From Methanocorpusculum sp. (lineage in GTDB: Archaea; Halobacteriota; Methanomicrobia; Methanomicrobiales; Methanocorpusculaceae): 40,909 nucleotides of DNA. The position numbers and the translations under genes are program-made. Every line of letters begins with the position of its first letter. Positions within the stretch are counted from its first letter, which is position 1. This document shows, in pieces, positions 1 to 8,871 of this stretch. The stretch is taken from the NCBI GenBank assembly GCA_017399555.1, contig JAFQBW010000005.1:1-40909 (forward strand), in the 5' to 3' direction. The notes under the pieces were generated by a model. The model saw only the letters and a list, made by a program, of their open reading frames with translations. It had not been told where the DNA came from and ran no database searches.

Positions 1-461
1 ACCTGCTGCACGATGCGCTGGATGACATTGCGAAGATGCGTCTCACTGTTGAACTCCGCCGCGATACGACGGACGCCTCTATGGTCCTCAATGCAGATGT
101 GGTCGTAGCGGTGGACGATGATGTCTGTGGCTGTGGAGGAGGGCTGCATATACGGCTCCAGCGGGCCGAGGCCGAACATGGAAGTCAGGACCAGCTTACG
201 GATGCGCGACCGCTCCTCATAGTCCACACTGACTGTCTGCACTTCCTTTTCCACCTGTGCCGTTATCTCTGTGCGGATGCCGGGTGTGATGCCTTCCTCG
301 GCAATGCGGCTGCTGAACTGCTGCGAGACACTGTTGATGATGGTGTCTACTTTCTGATGCTCCTCCGCGGTGGGACGGATGGCTGCCAGCCCCTCTACTT
401 TTGCCTCTGCATCCTCCTGCATCTGCCGGTCTTTCATTAAGCGGTTTTCAAGCAGGGACAT
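1..461 (-). CDS. cpaF: CpaF/TadA-like secretion ATPase, N-terminal part (cut by window edge)
   Basis: The first 153 codons of a CpaF-type (Tad/type II-IV secretion, VirB11 superfamily) ATPase are present; the catalytic Walker region lies beyond the left edge. The visible part holds the family's N-terminal domain: a helical stretch, then residues reading GLGPLEPYM, TDIIV and HLRNVIQRIV, the usual CpaF order. In Tad systems this protein is the cytoplasmic hexameric motor that powers pilus assembly or retraction. The ATG at 461 has an AAAGGAG site and lies 3 bases after the stop of the cpaE-like gene, so the two are co-transcribed. The family call is confident. What is exported cannot be seen here. 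Confidence 0.9.
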   Translation of the reverse strand, partial: MSLLENRLMKDRQMQEDAEAKVEGLAAIRPTAEEHQKVDTIINSVSQQFSSRIAEEGITPGIRTEITAQVEKEVQTVSVDYEERSRIRKLVLTSMFGLGPLEPYMQPSSTATDIIVHRYDHICIEDHRGVRRIAAEFNSETHLRNVIQRIVQQ

Positions 462-464
462 GGA

Positions 465-1973
465 TTACTCCTTTCGCCGCTTCCGGAAGAAGCCTCTCTT
501 TTCCTCATCCTTATAGGCGGCTTCCCCTGTGGTGACGAATCGGACGATTTGCTGGATTTGTTTGGTGTATTCGTGCTTCGGATTATAGACCAATGGCCGG
601 CCCAGATTATTGGCGCGGATGATGTCCGGTGTACGCTTGATGCGACAGATACAGTCATAGGGGAAGGTCTCCTCTACCTCCTGTACGCTGACGCCGGTTT
701 CCCGGGAGGGCATGACGCTATTGACCACCAAGCGGATTTTATCGGTGTCAAAACCTGTGTCCCGCAAGGTGCGAAGGACGGAAGCATTGCAGTTGGCAGT
801 CGTCACATCCTGAGTAGCCACCAGCAGGATATAGTCGGAGCGGTCGATTGCGATAACAGAGGAGTCTCGCGTGTTATTTCCGGTATCGCAGATAACGTAA
901 TCGAACTGTCCGTTATCCACGATGTTGTTCAGCATCACCTGCAGCTCCGCTGCCTTGATAAACATGGAGTCCTCATGCATGATAGGGGCGATGAGGGCAA
1001 AAAGGCCGGTCTTCTTCATCTCCTGCAGATAACAGGACTCCATCTCCTTCCGGCTGAACTGGATTTCCTCCGGCACCTTACCTTGCTCCAGCAGTTCCCG
1101 AATCTCCGACGCCCAGTAGGACATATTGGGGCCGGTCTCACTGAATTCCAACGTAGAGGCCACATCACCGAAGTCAATATTATAGTCCACGATACAGACC
1201 CGGAACTTACGGCGGCCGTTGGTGGTGAGGGCGAGGCAGACCGCCAGCTCTGTCGCAATGGATGTCTTTCCAACACCGCCCTTCGCCGCATAGACGGTGA
1301 CCACACGGGTCTTCCTGTTGCGCTCCACATCTCCCGCCAGCAGGTCCCGTTCAATGGCATCGTCCACAGGATGCACAGTCTGCTTTTGTTTTGGGACAGT
1401 GGTTTCTGCAGCGTTGGGCAGAGGCTGTGGGGGATGCGTCTGCGTGGCCGGCTGTTGGCTCATGCTCTGCATCATCTGGAACATCTGGATGAATTGCGCC
1501 ATCTGTTCCTGTGTCATATTGGGCATGGCAGGCATAGCGGGTGCTGTCGGCGGCTGCTCGGGTTCAGGCTCCTTCATCTGCGGCTGCGGAACAGGAGAAG
1601 CAGCTGGCGGAGTTTCCTGCCGCCGGCTGTTGCTCATGGTGGTGATGGACGGTGCAGTCAGGGCAGAGAGAAGTTTGGAGGATGTCTTGATAAGGCCCAT
1701 GCATGGAATACCGGCTTCCTGGAAACTTCGGATGCCGTCAGGGGTGGATGCATAACTGTAGACAGTCCTGCCGGATACCCGGGCAGAGTCGAAGTCCTCC
1801 AGCATGGAGTCGCTGATGATAAGCAGAGCGTCCTTCTGCCTGTCCGCAGCTACCAGCAGTTCCTCAAAATCCTTTGCCAGCGCCACATTCAAAGGGTAGC
1901 TGTCCAGCATCAGGGCCGTAGAGATGTCATTGCGAAAAGCATGGCGCTTCTCACCGAGTATTACATTTCGCAT
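465..1973 (-). CDS. cpaE: CpaE-like ParA/MinD-family ATPase
   Basis: 502 aa. The N-terminal ~110 residues resemble a degenerate receiver-like domain, as in CpaE/TadZ. A Pro/Gln/Met-rich linker follows (about residues 115-200), then a ParA/MinD-type ATPase with the deviant Walker A KGGVGKTS near residues 229-236 and a switch-like VICDTGNNTRDSS segment. TadZ/CpaE proteins localise Tad machines at the membrane or pole. The gene lies between the cpaB-like gene (27-base gap) and the cpaF-like gene (3-base gap), which is the conserved Tad order. It ends in a basic tail (FFRKRRKE) that could contact membrane or nucleic acid; this last point is inference. An AAAGGAG site precedes the ATG at 1973. Confidence 0.88.
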   Translation of the reverse strand: MRNVILGEKRHAFRNDISTALMLDSYPLNVALAKDFEELLVAADRQKDALLIISDSMLEDFDSARVSGRTVYSYASTPDGIRSFQEAGIPCMGLIKTSSKLLSALTAPSITTMSNSRRQETPPAASPVPQPQMKEPEPEQPPTAPAMPAMPNMTQEQMAQFIQMFQMMQSMSQQPATQTHPPQPLPNAAETTVPKQKQTVHPVDDAIERDLLAGDVERNRKTRVVTVYAAKGGVGKTSIATELAVCLALTTNGRRKFRVCIVDYNIDFGDVASTLEFSETGPNMSYWASEIRELLEQGKVPEEIQFSRKEMESCYLQEMKKTGLFALIAPIMHEDSMFIKAAELQVMLNNIVDNGQFDYVICDTGNNTRDSSVIAIDRSDYILLVATQDVTTANCNASVLRTLRDTGFDTDKIRLVVNSVMPSRETGVSVQEVEETFPYDCICRIKRTPDIIRANNLGRPLVYNPKHEYTKQIQQIVRFVTTGEAAYKDEEKRGFFRKRRKE

Positions 1974-2000
1974 CTGGCATATATCTCCTTTCGGAATGGT

Positions 2001-2708
2001 TCAGCCCGCGCTGGAGAAGCCGGCTGTGTTGTAGGTAGGCAGTTGACTGCCGCTGAACTGGTAGCCAGTGGCGTCAACAAGGCCCAGATGGACACTTCCA
2101 TAGGTATAGGCGTGGATGAGCTGGAGGGACTGGGGGATGTCTACCTCCAGCGTGACGGAATTGACAACGCCGCTCTCCCGACCTACACTTAAAACACGGA
2201 TGCTTTCCAGCATCAGGGTGGTGCTGTCATTGTAGCTGGCATAGACATTGACCCGGGAGCCGGACGCCAGTTCCGAGGTAACGCCGGTAATGAAGTTGGC
2301 GCCCACGGTGACTGCTACAGCGTTCTTCTTCATGGTCATCTCAATGGCATTGCCGCCGGTAGTGGTCAGCATCGAGGTCATAAGCGCGTTACCCGCATAG
2401 ACGTCATTGCGGAGTACGCCTGCGGAGGTCAACACACTGCGGTAATTGGAGCCGGTCACGAAGTAGTCCCCGGTAGAGAGCCGGTTCCCGCTCACCACGA
2501 TGTTGCTGTCTACTTCCACAGAGTTGAGCATGTCGTCGGTGACAAGGGTGCCGGCGGAGTAATTGGCATTGAACACATAGACTGTGGTGCGCTGCGGCGT
2601 CAGTACCTGATAGACGCCAAAGGTGGCGACGGCACAGAAGACGACGGCCAGAAGCAGCACCAAGAGGATTTTCTTGTTTCGGCTTGTTCCTTTGATGGTG
2701 GGTTTCAT
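2001..2708 (-). CDS. cpaB: CpaB/RcpC-like SAF-domain protein
   Basis: 235 aa. An N-terminal signal anchor (about residues 12-32) leads into a SAF domain (VYVFNANYSAGTLVTDDML) and an RcpC-type region (VTVGANFITGVTSELASGSRVNVYA). CpaB/RcpC proteins are periplasmic or extracytoplasmic parts of Tad pilus machines that link the outer structure to the inner membrane. A longer reading from 2732 exists, but the ATG at 2708 has a GGGAG site at normal spacing, so this start is preferred. It is the first gene of the operon continuing into cpaE and cpaF. The shared upstream element at 2741-2753 is likely its promoter. Confidence 0.82.
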   Translation of the reverse strand: MKPTIKGTSRNKKILLVLLLAVVFCAVATFGVYQVLTPQRTTVYVFNANYSAGTLVTDDMLNSVEVDSNIVVSGNRLSTGDYFVTGSNYRSVLTSAGVLRNDVYAGNALMTSMLTTTGGNAIEMTMKKNAVAVTVGANFITGVTSELASGSRVNVYASYNDSTTLMLESIRVLSVGRESGVVNSVTLEVDIPQSLQLIHAYTYGSVHLGLVDATGYQFSGSQLPTYNTAGFSSAG

Positions 2709-2740
2709 GTCAAAGCTCCCTTCAAAATTCATTCGAGGTC

Positions 2741-2753
2741 AGTATGTCAGAAC
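2741..2753 (-). promoter_or_regulatory. shared backbone promoter/operator element, copy 1
   Basis: On the minus strand the sequence reads CGTTCTGACATACT. The CATACT ends 32 bases before the cpaB-like ATG. The 12-mer TTCTGACATACT recurs exactly upstream of the lipoprotein/SSB operon (33381-33394), and a near copy precedes the four-TM/ATPase operon (20970-20985). CATACT could be a -10 hexamer; no convincing sigma-A -35 is seen at 17 bases. Confidence 0.5.
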
Positions 2754-2768
2754 GGATTTCAAAAGGCT

Positions 2769-2798
2769 CGTGACAGAAAGGGAGAAGAACGCTATAAT
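2769..2798 (+). promoter_or_regulatory. probable promoter of the ankyrin gene
   Basis: A perfect TATAAT at 2793-2798 lies 30 bases before the start codon. A weak -35 (CGTGAC, 2769-2774) is 18 bases upstream. It lies back-to-back with the divergent cpaB element. Confidence 0.5.
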
Positions 2799-2828
2799 GG
2801 AAGAAACGACAGAGGATGGGGGGAGAGT

Positions 2829-3908
2829 ATGGCAACAAAGAAAAAGACGCTGCCTAAGGATTTTCAGGAGCTGATAAAGGCGGGAAATCTGGATGCACTG
2901 GTTAAAGCAATGGTCAAGTGCGAGCCAAATGCCACAGGTGACTATAACAAATACAATGCATTCAGCTACGAGGGCGTAACGGAGGAGTTCGCCAAGTGGC
3001 TGGTGGAATATGGGACAGACATCAACATGCCTGATAAGTATGGATACACGCCGCTGCACTACCGGGCCATGCGTCGTAACAGCAGGGAGCAGCTGGAACT
3101 GTATATTCGATTGGGCGCCGACATGAACAAACAGGGGTCCTTTAATGGCGGCCCTCTGCATGGTGCAGCATCCTACGGTATTGCAGAAAATGTGCAGGTT
3201 CTAATCGCTGCCGGAGCAGATGTGCTTGCAAAAACGAAAACTCCCAATCCAGAGGGTGGAGATACTGCGCTGGAATTTGCTTTAAGCCGCTGCCGTGGTG
3301 GAGACATCGTGGAGAAAATCGATGCCGTTGAACTGCTGATAAGAGCAAGGGTGCCTGTCACAGAGAAGGTAAAAGAGCACGCGAAGCGAATAGCAGCAGA
3401 TATCGAATTCCATCGCGCTGATTTTGCAGAGGAATGGGCCGGGAAAGTGGATGCATCACTGGAGCGTCTTTACGACTTGACAGGGATTACGCCCGCGAAA
3501 AAACGACGTATCCATGATGGAAAGTCCCCGATTACCGTCACTGCCAAAACCTGGCGTGAGCAATACGCAGAGCTATGGGAAATGCTTGTGCCCGGCAGTG
3601 GGTCTTGCCAGACGATGCAGGGGGAGGCCATCCGCGTTATTGGCCGTGTAACAGACGAACTGCTGAATAACGGCGGAGGTAACTGGGATAAGGATTACTG
3701 CACCATGTTGGAGTCTTTAAAAGCATTTTTCTCCATGGGAATGCCTCTTGACGAGGTAGCGCTTGAAGAAGTAGGGAAACTGTGTGCCCAAGTATCCCCG
3801 GATACAGACTGTGAAGCTGCGCTTCAATGTCTTCAGCAGATGAGCGTCCGTTGGGTGTTGAAGAACCAAGAACCGATTGCATTGGGGAAACCGGCCTATC
3901 GCAGATAG
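2829..3908 (+). CDS. ankyrin-repeat protein
   Basis: 359 aa, no signal peptide, so probably cytoplasmic. Residues ~50-185 hold about three to four ankyrin repeats, recognisable by DKYGYTPLHYRAM, IRLGADMNKQG, GGPLHGAASYGIAENVQVLIAAGADV and DTALEFAL. Ankyrin repeats are protein-binding modules; the partner is unknown. The C-terminal ~170 residues are helical and not recognised. The ATG at 2829 follows a GGGGGGAG site. It is transcribed alone, divergently from the Tad-like operon, and closed by the terminator at 3921-3957. Confidence 0.85.
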   Translation: MATKKKTLPKDFQELIKAGNLDALVKAMVKCEPNATGDYNKYNAFSYEGVTEEFAKWLVEYGTDINMPDKYGYTPLHYRAMRRNSREQLELYIRLGADMNKQGSFNGGPLHGAASYGIAENVQVLIAAGADVLAKTKTPNPEGGDTALEFALSRCRGGDIVEKIDAVELLIRARVPVTEKVKEHAKRIAADIEFHRADFAEEWAGKVDASLERLYDLTGITPAKKRRIHDGKSPITVTAKTWREQYAELWEMLVPGSGSCQTMQGEAIRVIGRVTDELLNNGGGNWDKDYCTMLESLKAFFSMGMPLDEVALEEVGKLCAQVSPDTDCEAALQCLQQMSVRWVLKNQEPIALGKPAYRR

Positions 3909-3920
3909 ATTTACGCAAAA

Positions 3921-3957
3921 CAACGGACAGGCCTTGCGCCTGTCCGTTGCCGGTTTT
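3921..3957 (+). terminator. rho-independent terminator after the ankyrin gene
   Basis: A perfect 12-bp stem (3921-3932 with 3938-3949), 5-base loop, then a short T run (CCGGTTTT). Confidence 0.8.
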
Positions 3958-3987
3958 CATAAGAAGCAAAAAATATTTTGATTAGAA

Positions 3988-4027
3988 TGAACCTTTTGGG
4001 TGTCTGCGGTGTATATGTAAGTGAAAG
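3988..4027 (+). promoter_or_regulatory. ECF-type promoter of the 4042 sigma gene
   Basis: TGAACCTTTT (3988-3997) is a GAAC-type -35 as used by ECF sigma factors. GTGTAT (4009-4014) follows at the right distance, and GTGAAAGG starts at 4021. The arrangement suggests autoregulation and resembles the starts of the sigma genes at 27983 and 28136. Confidence 0.55.
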
Positions 4028-4041
4028 GGGTGAGGCAGAAC

Positions 4042-4536
4042 GTGATAAACAACTACATACATAAGCATGGGAAGCGTCTGTACGGTCTGTGCCTTCACCT
4101 CTGCTCCAACCCACACGATGCGGATGACCTGTATCAGGAGACGTGGATGAAGGCCATGAAGAATATAGACCGATACGACCCTGCCGCACCGTTTGAGCCA
4201 TGGATAACAAGAATCTGTGTCAATACCCATAAGAACGTCCTGCGCGGCATTGCACGTAGCCCTGTCCTGAATTTTCACAGCAACGAGGAAAAGGAGCATG
4301 TGCTGCAATCGGTTATAGCTCCGAAGGAAGCGGACTACAGGGAGCTTTATGATGCCATCGACCGGTTGCCGGACAAGCTGCGGATGACCGTAATACTGTT
4401 CTACTTCCGGGAGATGGACATTGAATCGACGGCAGAGGTTTTGAGCATTCCGGTCGGAACTGTGAAGTCCCGGCTGAACAAAGCGAAAAAACTGTTAAAG
4501 GAGGTGCTGACCAGTGAAGCAGATTTACAATTTTGA
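4042..4536 (+). CDS. ECF-type sigma-70 family RNA polymerase sigma factor
   Basis: 164 aa from the GTG at 4042, which has AGGGGTGAGG at good spacing. GTG codons at 4021 and 4030 are alternatives, but 4021 lies inside the likely transcription start region. Region 2 spans about residues 8-65 (DADDLYQETWMKAMKNI, FEPWITRICVN). Region 4 covers about residues 105-160 (RLPDKLRMTVILFYF, then the helix-turn-helix IPVGTVKSRLNKAKK). No region 3 is present, so it is group IV (ECF). It overlaps the next gene by 23 bases, typical for a sigma/anti-sigma pair, and is preceded by a promoter of the kind ECF factors read. Confidence 0.88.
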   Translation: MINNYIHKHGKRLYGLCLHLCSNPHDADDLYQETWMKAMKNIDRYDPAAPFEPWITRICVNTHKNVLRGIARSPVLNFHSNEEKEHVLQSVIAPKEADYRELYDAIDRLPDKLRMTVILFYFREMDIESTAEVLSIPVGTVKSRLNKAKKLLKEVLTSEADLQF

Positions 4537-4786
4537 GGCACACACGCCGCCTGCTCTCAATGAAAACATGCTCCGCGCCGAGCAGGAACGCCGCAAGGTA
4601 GGGGCACAGACCACAATGCTGGCAGTGGCGGCGCTTCTGATGCAGGCTGCAGTGCTTATTTTTGGCGTAGCGGTAATGAGCATGTATCCGCTGCTCACGG
4701 CCCTGTGTATTGGTTATGTGGCCGTGTCAACGACGGGAGCCGGCGTGGTGGCCGCCGTATATACGAAAAAAGGAGGCGATTTATAA
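4514..4786 (+). CDS. small two-TM protein, candidate anti-sigma partner
   Basis: 90 aa from a GTG with AAAGGAGGTG seven bases upstream. It has a short N-terminal cytoplasmic part (about 30 residues) and two hydrophobic segments (about 34-56 and 60-82). Overlap with the sigma gene and the membrane topology suggest it senses or restrains that sigma factor. No zinc-binding anti-sigma motif (HxxxCxxC) is visible, so the role is positional inference. Confidence 0.6.
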   Translation: MKQIYNFEAHTPPALNENMLRAEQERRKVGAQTTMLAVAALLMQAAVLIFGVAVMSMYPLLTALCIGYVAVSTTGAGVVAAVYTKKGGDL

Positions 4787-5761
4787 ATGGCGAATACGTT
4801 GATATTAGGTGTTCTGGCACTTGGAATTCCGGGGCTTCTGGCTGCGCTTATTGGTGTCTATGTATATCGGGATGCAAAACGCAGAAATATGAATGCTGTT
4901 CTCTGGACAATTATCGCGGTGCTGGCTCCGTCCCTTATCGGCTTTATTATCTATCTTCTTGTAAGGACAAACTACTCTAATCTCAAGTGCCCTCGATGTG
5001 ATGCGCCAGTAACAGAGAGTTATGTGGTCTGCCCCAAGTGCGGCGCCAAGTTGCGGGCGACCTGTCCCAACTGCTCGACGCCTGTGGAGGCGGACTGGAA
5101 GGTGTGCCCGAAGTGTGCCGAGACTTTGCCGGAATATGAGAAGCAGGATTTTGTAAGTCCCGTACGGCCCAAAGACAACTCCTTGAGCAAAGTCCTTGTT
5201 ATCGTATTCCTCATTCCCTCTTTGCTGCTTATATTCGCTATCCTCAGTATGTTTGCGTTTTCCACTACTGGTTCGTCAAGTTTCGCTCAAATGACGGTTG
5301 AGGAGTATAAGAACGATATGGAAAACGAGCAGATTAATGCGTGGCTGGAGGATGTAGGAGATGATGCAAATACTGCTTATGTGCTCATGTATCAGACAGA
5401 AGTCGAGGAAGGAGTCAGGGTTCAGTATCTGATTTACAGTCCCAAAATGGTAAAGAACCACTCCTATTCCTTTGGTGTGAATGGCGGACTATTTAAGCCG
5501 ACGTTCAAAATTAAGCTTGGGGACGTAAATGGAAGTGGCGGGAATATGGTGGCGCTTGCAACCTACACAGGTGAGGAACCACCAAATTTGAAAGTGTATT
5601 ATGGCGACAGAAAACTGGACTGTGAAATTACAGAGGTCGATTTTCCTGTCGAATTGACTGACGGCTCAAAATATGAAAAATATGAGTCATCCATCTCTGA
5701 AGGACTGCCGCAGGGAACCTTGACGGTGGAGCAGAGCGATGTCAAGAAGGTAAGTCCTTAA
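4787..5761 (+). CDS. zinc-ribbon membrane protein with extracytoplasmic domain
   Basis: 324 aa. Two N-terminal TM segments (about residues 5-25 and 38-59) precede a double zinc-ribbon with four CxxC pairs: CPRC, CPKC, CPNC, CPKC (residues ~66-112). A third TM segment (about 137-162) is followed by a ~160-residue extracytoplasmic domain with no family recognised. The ATG at 4787 has AAAGGAGG and starts immediately after the preceding stop, so it is the third gene of the sigma operon. It could be a target of the sigma factor or a sensor that signals across the membrane. The terminator at 5771-5806 follows. Confidence 0.75.
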   Translation: MANTLILGVLALGIPGLLAALIGVYVYRDAKRRNMNAVLWTIIAVLAPSLIGFIIYLLVRTNYSNLKCPRCDAPVTESYVVCPKCGAKLRATCPNCSTPVEADWKVCPKCAETLPEYEKQDFVSPVRPKDNSLSKVLVIVFLIPSLLLIFAILSMFAFSTTGSSSFAQMTVEEYKNDMENEQINAWLEDVGDDANTAYVLMYQTEVEEGVRVQYLIYSPKMVKNHSYSFGVNGGLFKPTFKIKLGDVNGSGGNMVALATYTGEEPPNLKVYYGDRKLDCEITEVDFPVELTDGSKYEKYESSISEGLPQGTLTVEQSDVKKVSP

Positions 5762-5770
5762 TGCAATGGA

Positions 5771-5806
5771 AAAGAGGTTGGCGCAGGTCGCCAACCTCTT
5801 TTTTCT
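5771..5806 (+). terminator. strong terminator, probably bidirectional
   Basis: A perfect 13-bp stem (5771-5783 with 5789-5801), 5-base loop, followed by a T run on the plus strand and flanked by A residues on the other side. It serves the zinc-ribbon gene and probably the convergent blaR1-like gene. Confidence 0.85.
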
Positions 5807-5810
5807 GTAA

Positions 5811-8800
5811 TCAATCGTTGCCGCTGACGGTCAGGGTACAGCCATCCAATCCCTCGCAGGAGAGTTTATACCGTCTGGCGGAGGTAAGTCCGGTGAACAG
5901 ACAATCATTATCGTCGCTGCTCACCTTTGCCTCCAGAATCTCCGCGTTGTTCTGGCTGATATCCACCAAAACGATTTTGCCATCGAAGTCGGCATCCGAC
6001 TCCACTTCCACAGCAATCTGCGTAGAGTTGGTGTAGAACACATAGCGGTCAATTTCATCCACGGTTGCCTCAATGTCTGAAATGGTAAGGTCGTGCTCCA
6101 CAACCGGGTGAGCGTCCATGTTGCTGTCGACCAGCGTTATGATACCGCCCTCTTGCTCCGGATTCGGCTCCAGATGCAGGCCGGTACCCACAATAGACGC
6201 TGTGTAGATGGGCCGCCCATCGGAGTTTCCGCCTGCTCCTTCAATATAAAGGGTGCCGGAGCAGATGTTTTCGTCCCCGTTCAGAACGGTGAACTGAATC
6301 GCTGCCCTGCTGACCCGGAGCGCATCTTCATCCTGCGGAGACCAGCAGAGGGGTACGCCCTTCTTGAAGGTCATATTGTGGTCAGATGTTTTGCCGGGTG
6401 TTTCCCAATCGACCAAAAGACCATCCACACATACTGCGGAAATCTCCGTGTAGTCCATATCAAATGTAAAGGGGAACACAGGGCTGCGGGAACTGAGCAT
6501 GGGGGCGTATTCCCACTGCGCCACGCCCATGGCGGACTCTGGTATTAGACTGTAGATGCTCCACAGGTAGGTGCCCATGCGGTCGTTATTACGAAGCTCC
6601 ACCAGCCAGAGGTCTCCGTCGACTCTTAACAGGAATCTGTTTTTCTCTATCGGCTGATACAGAATCTCGTCATATAACTGGCCTATGCCTTTCATGGCAC
6701 CGAAACCGCCGGGAACATAGAGCGCCGCCCATTCTTCATCCGTATAGGGGAACTCCTGCCATTCCCATTTCTCAACATCGGCTTCGTATCTTGCCGGTAC
6801 ACTTTCTCCCGTGTCTACAGCAGGAGATTCTACGGGGGGATTGGAGCTGATGCTCACGATGTGACCGTCATTTTGGCTTATAATAACAAAACTGTTTTCA
6901 TTGATGATATACCGATAGCCGGAATCGCCGCCAGGAGACCAATAGGAGCTTAGGGGATTCATGTAGATACATTGATAGGAGACATAGGCTGTGCCGGGGA
7001 TAAGCTCGTCAGCAGTCAGTTCCTTGGGCTGAGATGGCTCATTCACGGGCTTAAACACAACCTTCATGGCATACACATCCGACTGTCCCTTGATTTTGAT
7101 GAAGTAATTTACATGGTCCTCCAAACTTTCCCTGCGTGCAATATCCATCGTAAAGAGGCCGTCCTCGTTCCGCGCAATCTCCAAATTGTTTCGTTCAATG
7201 AAGGTTGAATTCTCGCCCTTTCGGTAGTAATCTTCGCTGACCACCAGCGTACTGGCATCGGCCTCCACGGAAAACTGCAATGTTCCCGATTCGTTGACAT
7301 AGGCAACAGGCCAGTTGCCAGTGTCCCGGTCAATATCGGTATCGGGGAAGTAGGCCAGTTCAATGGAGGCGCTGTTCCCATCGCTGACAGCGTTGCACTT
7401 CAGGAGGTCTGTACGTTCCAGCTCGAATATCCACCGAATGAGGGAGCCTTCTTCGGCGGCAGCATGGTTATTACCCACGTCGTAGCCATAGCACAGGAAG
7501 ACATCATCCGTATGGGTCAGAATCAGATAATAGAATACACCACTTTCACTGTCTTCAACATCAAGCCGCCACGCCTGCTTTGTCTGCTCCCGGATACTTT
7601 CAGCACCGTATCGGGCGCCGTCCCATCCGGAGAGATTGCCCGGGTCTTTGAAGTAGTCATCGAATCGCAGACCGGAGAGCTTGATATCCTTAAATGCGCC
7701 GTGATGCTGCACCCATTCCCCGGAATCCGAACCGTCAAACGCGTCTCCGGCAACAAACAGCTGATAATCCGAGGTGAGCTGATATTGTGGCGTGGTGTTC
7801 CTGGTATAGCCAAAGGAATACCGGGTGTCCTGATATATAATCCTGCCAACGCGATAAGCGTGGCAGAACGGCTCCGGGGCGTGATGGCTTGCGTCCGAGG
7901 GATTGGTCAGCAGACACACCGCAAGAACAAGGCAGGCGACCGCGGCCACCAGTACCACCCAAAAGGCTGGCTTCTTCCAATTTGCAAGATTGTGGATGCG
8001 TCCTTTCGTGTTGCCCTCTCCAAAGGCAAGGGGCATGCCTGCAATGATGTGCTTTCCGGTGGCGAGGCTCAAAAGGGAAGCGGTATAGTCCGCCAGAACG
8101 CCCTCTCCCATCTTCTTCACCACAGCCTCGTCGCAGCTCATCTCCATATCCTTTCCGGAGAGGATGAAGGCTGCCCACACCAGTGGATTGAACCAGTGGA
8201 TGCACAAGGCGGCGAAGGCCAGTGCCTTCACAATATGGTCGCCTCGCCGTATATGGTGCTGCTCATGGAGCAGGATGTAGGATTGCTCTTTCTCCTCCAT
8301 AGTGGAGGGCAGATAGATTTTCGGACGGAACAGCCCCAGAACAAAGGGGGATGTGATGCCGTCCGCAAGATAGATGTTATCCCGCACCCGTACGGCAATC
8401 AATAGCTTTCTGCGCAAACGGATATAGGTGGCAAGACCGTAGATGACCATGACCAGCACACCTGCTCCCCAGACATAGGTGGCAATGAACACAGGACCCT
8501 CCAGCGGGTCAGCCCGCAGCTGTTCCTCGCCTTGGGGCAAGGTATCATTGATGACCTCGCTGACACCGGGGACGGGCAGGACAACGGACGGATACTCTGT
8601 GTGGACGATATTCTCCGGTACATATTCCATCACGCTCGTCAGCGTACCTGTTTCCTCTGTGGGAGCGTCAAGGAGATTGTAGAGGGAAAGACTGGACCCG
8701 ATAGATATCGGGCACAGTAGCCGGAACAGCACCACGCCCCAAAGGGCGTAGGAGATGACCTTGGGCGCCTTTTTCAGAAGCAGGCGCAGTAGTATCACAA

Positions 8801-8867
8801 GGACAATAGCCACGCTTGCTGTCAGGCTCATATTTATCAGTTTGGGTAGAAACGAATAGAAAGACAT
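5811..8867 (-). CDS. BlaR1/MecR1-like M56 metallopeptidase sensor with very long C-terminal region
   Basis: 1018 aa. The N-terminal ~330 residues form the M56 membrane peptidase module: TM segments, the zinc motif HEQHH at residues 201-205, then EMSCDEAV and a last TM near residues 310-330. Family members cleave or inactivate a BlaI-type repressor after sensing a signal outside the cell. The ~690-residue external part is much longer than in BlaR1 (about 600 aa in total). No penicillin-binding SxxK site stands out, so the ligand is probably not a beta-lactam. The ATG at 8867 has a GGAGGTGA site, which favours it over the upstream in-frame start at 8891. It begins 4 bases after the blaI-like stop. 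Confidence 0.88.
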   Translation of the reverse strand: MSFYSFLPKLINMSLTASVAIVLVILLRLLLKKAPKVISYALWGVVLFRLLCPISIGSSLSLYNLLDAPTEETGTLTSVMEYVPENIVHTEYPSVVLPVPGVSEVINDTLPQGEEQLRADPLEGPVFIATYVWGAGVLVMVIYGLATYIRLRRKLLIAVRVRDNIYLADGITSPFVLGLFRPKIYLPSTMEEKEQSYILLHEQHHIRRGDHIVKALAFAALCIHWFNPLVWAAFILSGKDMEMSCDEAVVKKMGEGVLADYTASLLSLATGKHIIAGMPLAFGEGNTKGRIHNLANWKKPAFWVVLVAAVACLVLAVCLLTNPSDASHHAPEPFCHAYRVGRIIYQDTRYSFGYTRNTTPQYQLTSDYQLFVAGDAFDGSDSGEWVQHHGAFKDIKLSGLRFDDYFKDPGNLSGWDGARYGAESIREQTKQAWRLDVEDSESGVFYYLILTHTDDVFLCYGYDVGNNHAAAEEGSLIRWIFELERTDLLKCNAVSDGNSASIELAYFPDTDIDRDTGNWPVAYVNESGTLQFSVEADASTLVVSEDYYRKGENSTFIERNNLEIARNEDGLFTMDIARRESLEDHVNYFIKIKGQSDVYAMKVVFKPVNEPSQPKELTADELIPGTAYVSYQCIYMNPLSSYWSPGGDSGYRYIINENSFVIISQNDGHIVSISSNPPVESPAVDTGESVPARYEADVEKWEWQEFPYTDEEWAALYVPGGFGAMKGIGQLYDEILYQPIEKNRFLLRVDGDLWLVELRNNDRMGTYLWSIYSLIPESAMGVAQWEYAPMLSSRSPVFPFTFDMDYTEISAVCVDGLLVDWETPGKTSDHNMTFKKGVPLCWSPQDEDALRVSRAAIQFTVLNGDENICSGTLYIEGAGGNSDGRPIYTASIVGTGLHLEPNPEQEGGIITLVDSNMDAHPVVEHDLTISDIEATVDEIDRYVFYTNSTQIAVEVESDADFDGKIVLVDISQNNAEILEAKVSSDDNDCLFTGLTSARRYKLSCEGLDGCTLTVSGND

Positions 8868-8871
8868 GAAA

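Noticed and set aside
36-440. 134-aa plus-strand ORF at the left edge
   Set aside because: Antisense to a clear CpaF N-terminus on the minus strand.
549-2192. 547-aa plus-strand ORF
   Set aside because: Antisense shadow of the cpaE- and cpaB-like genes, which have clear motifs and ribosome binding sites.
2739-3161. 140-aa minus-strand ORF opposite the ankyrin gene
   Set aside because: Overlaps the cpaB promoter region and lies opposite recognisable ankyrin repeats.
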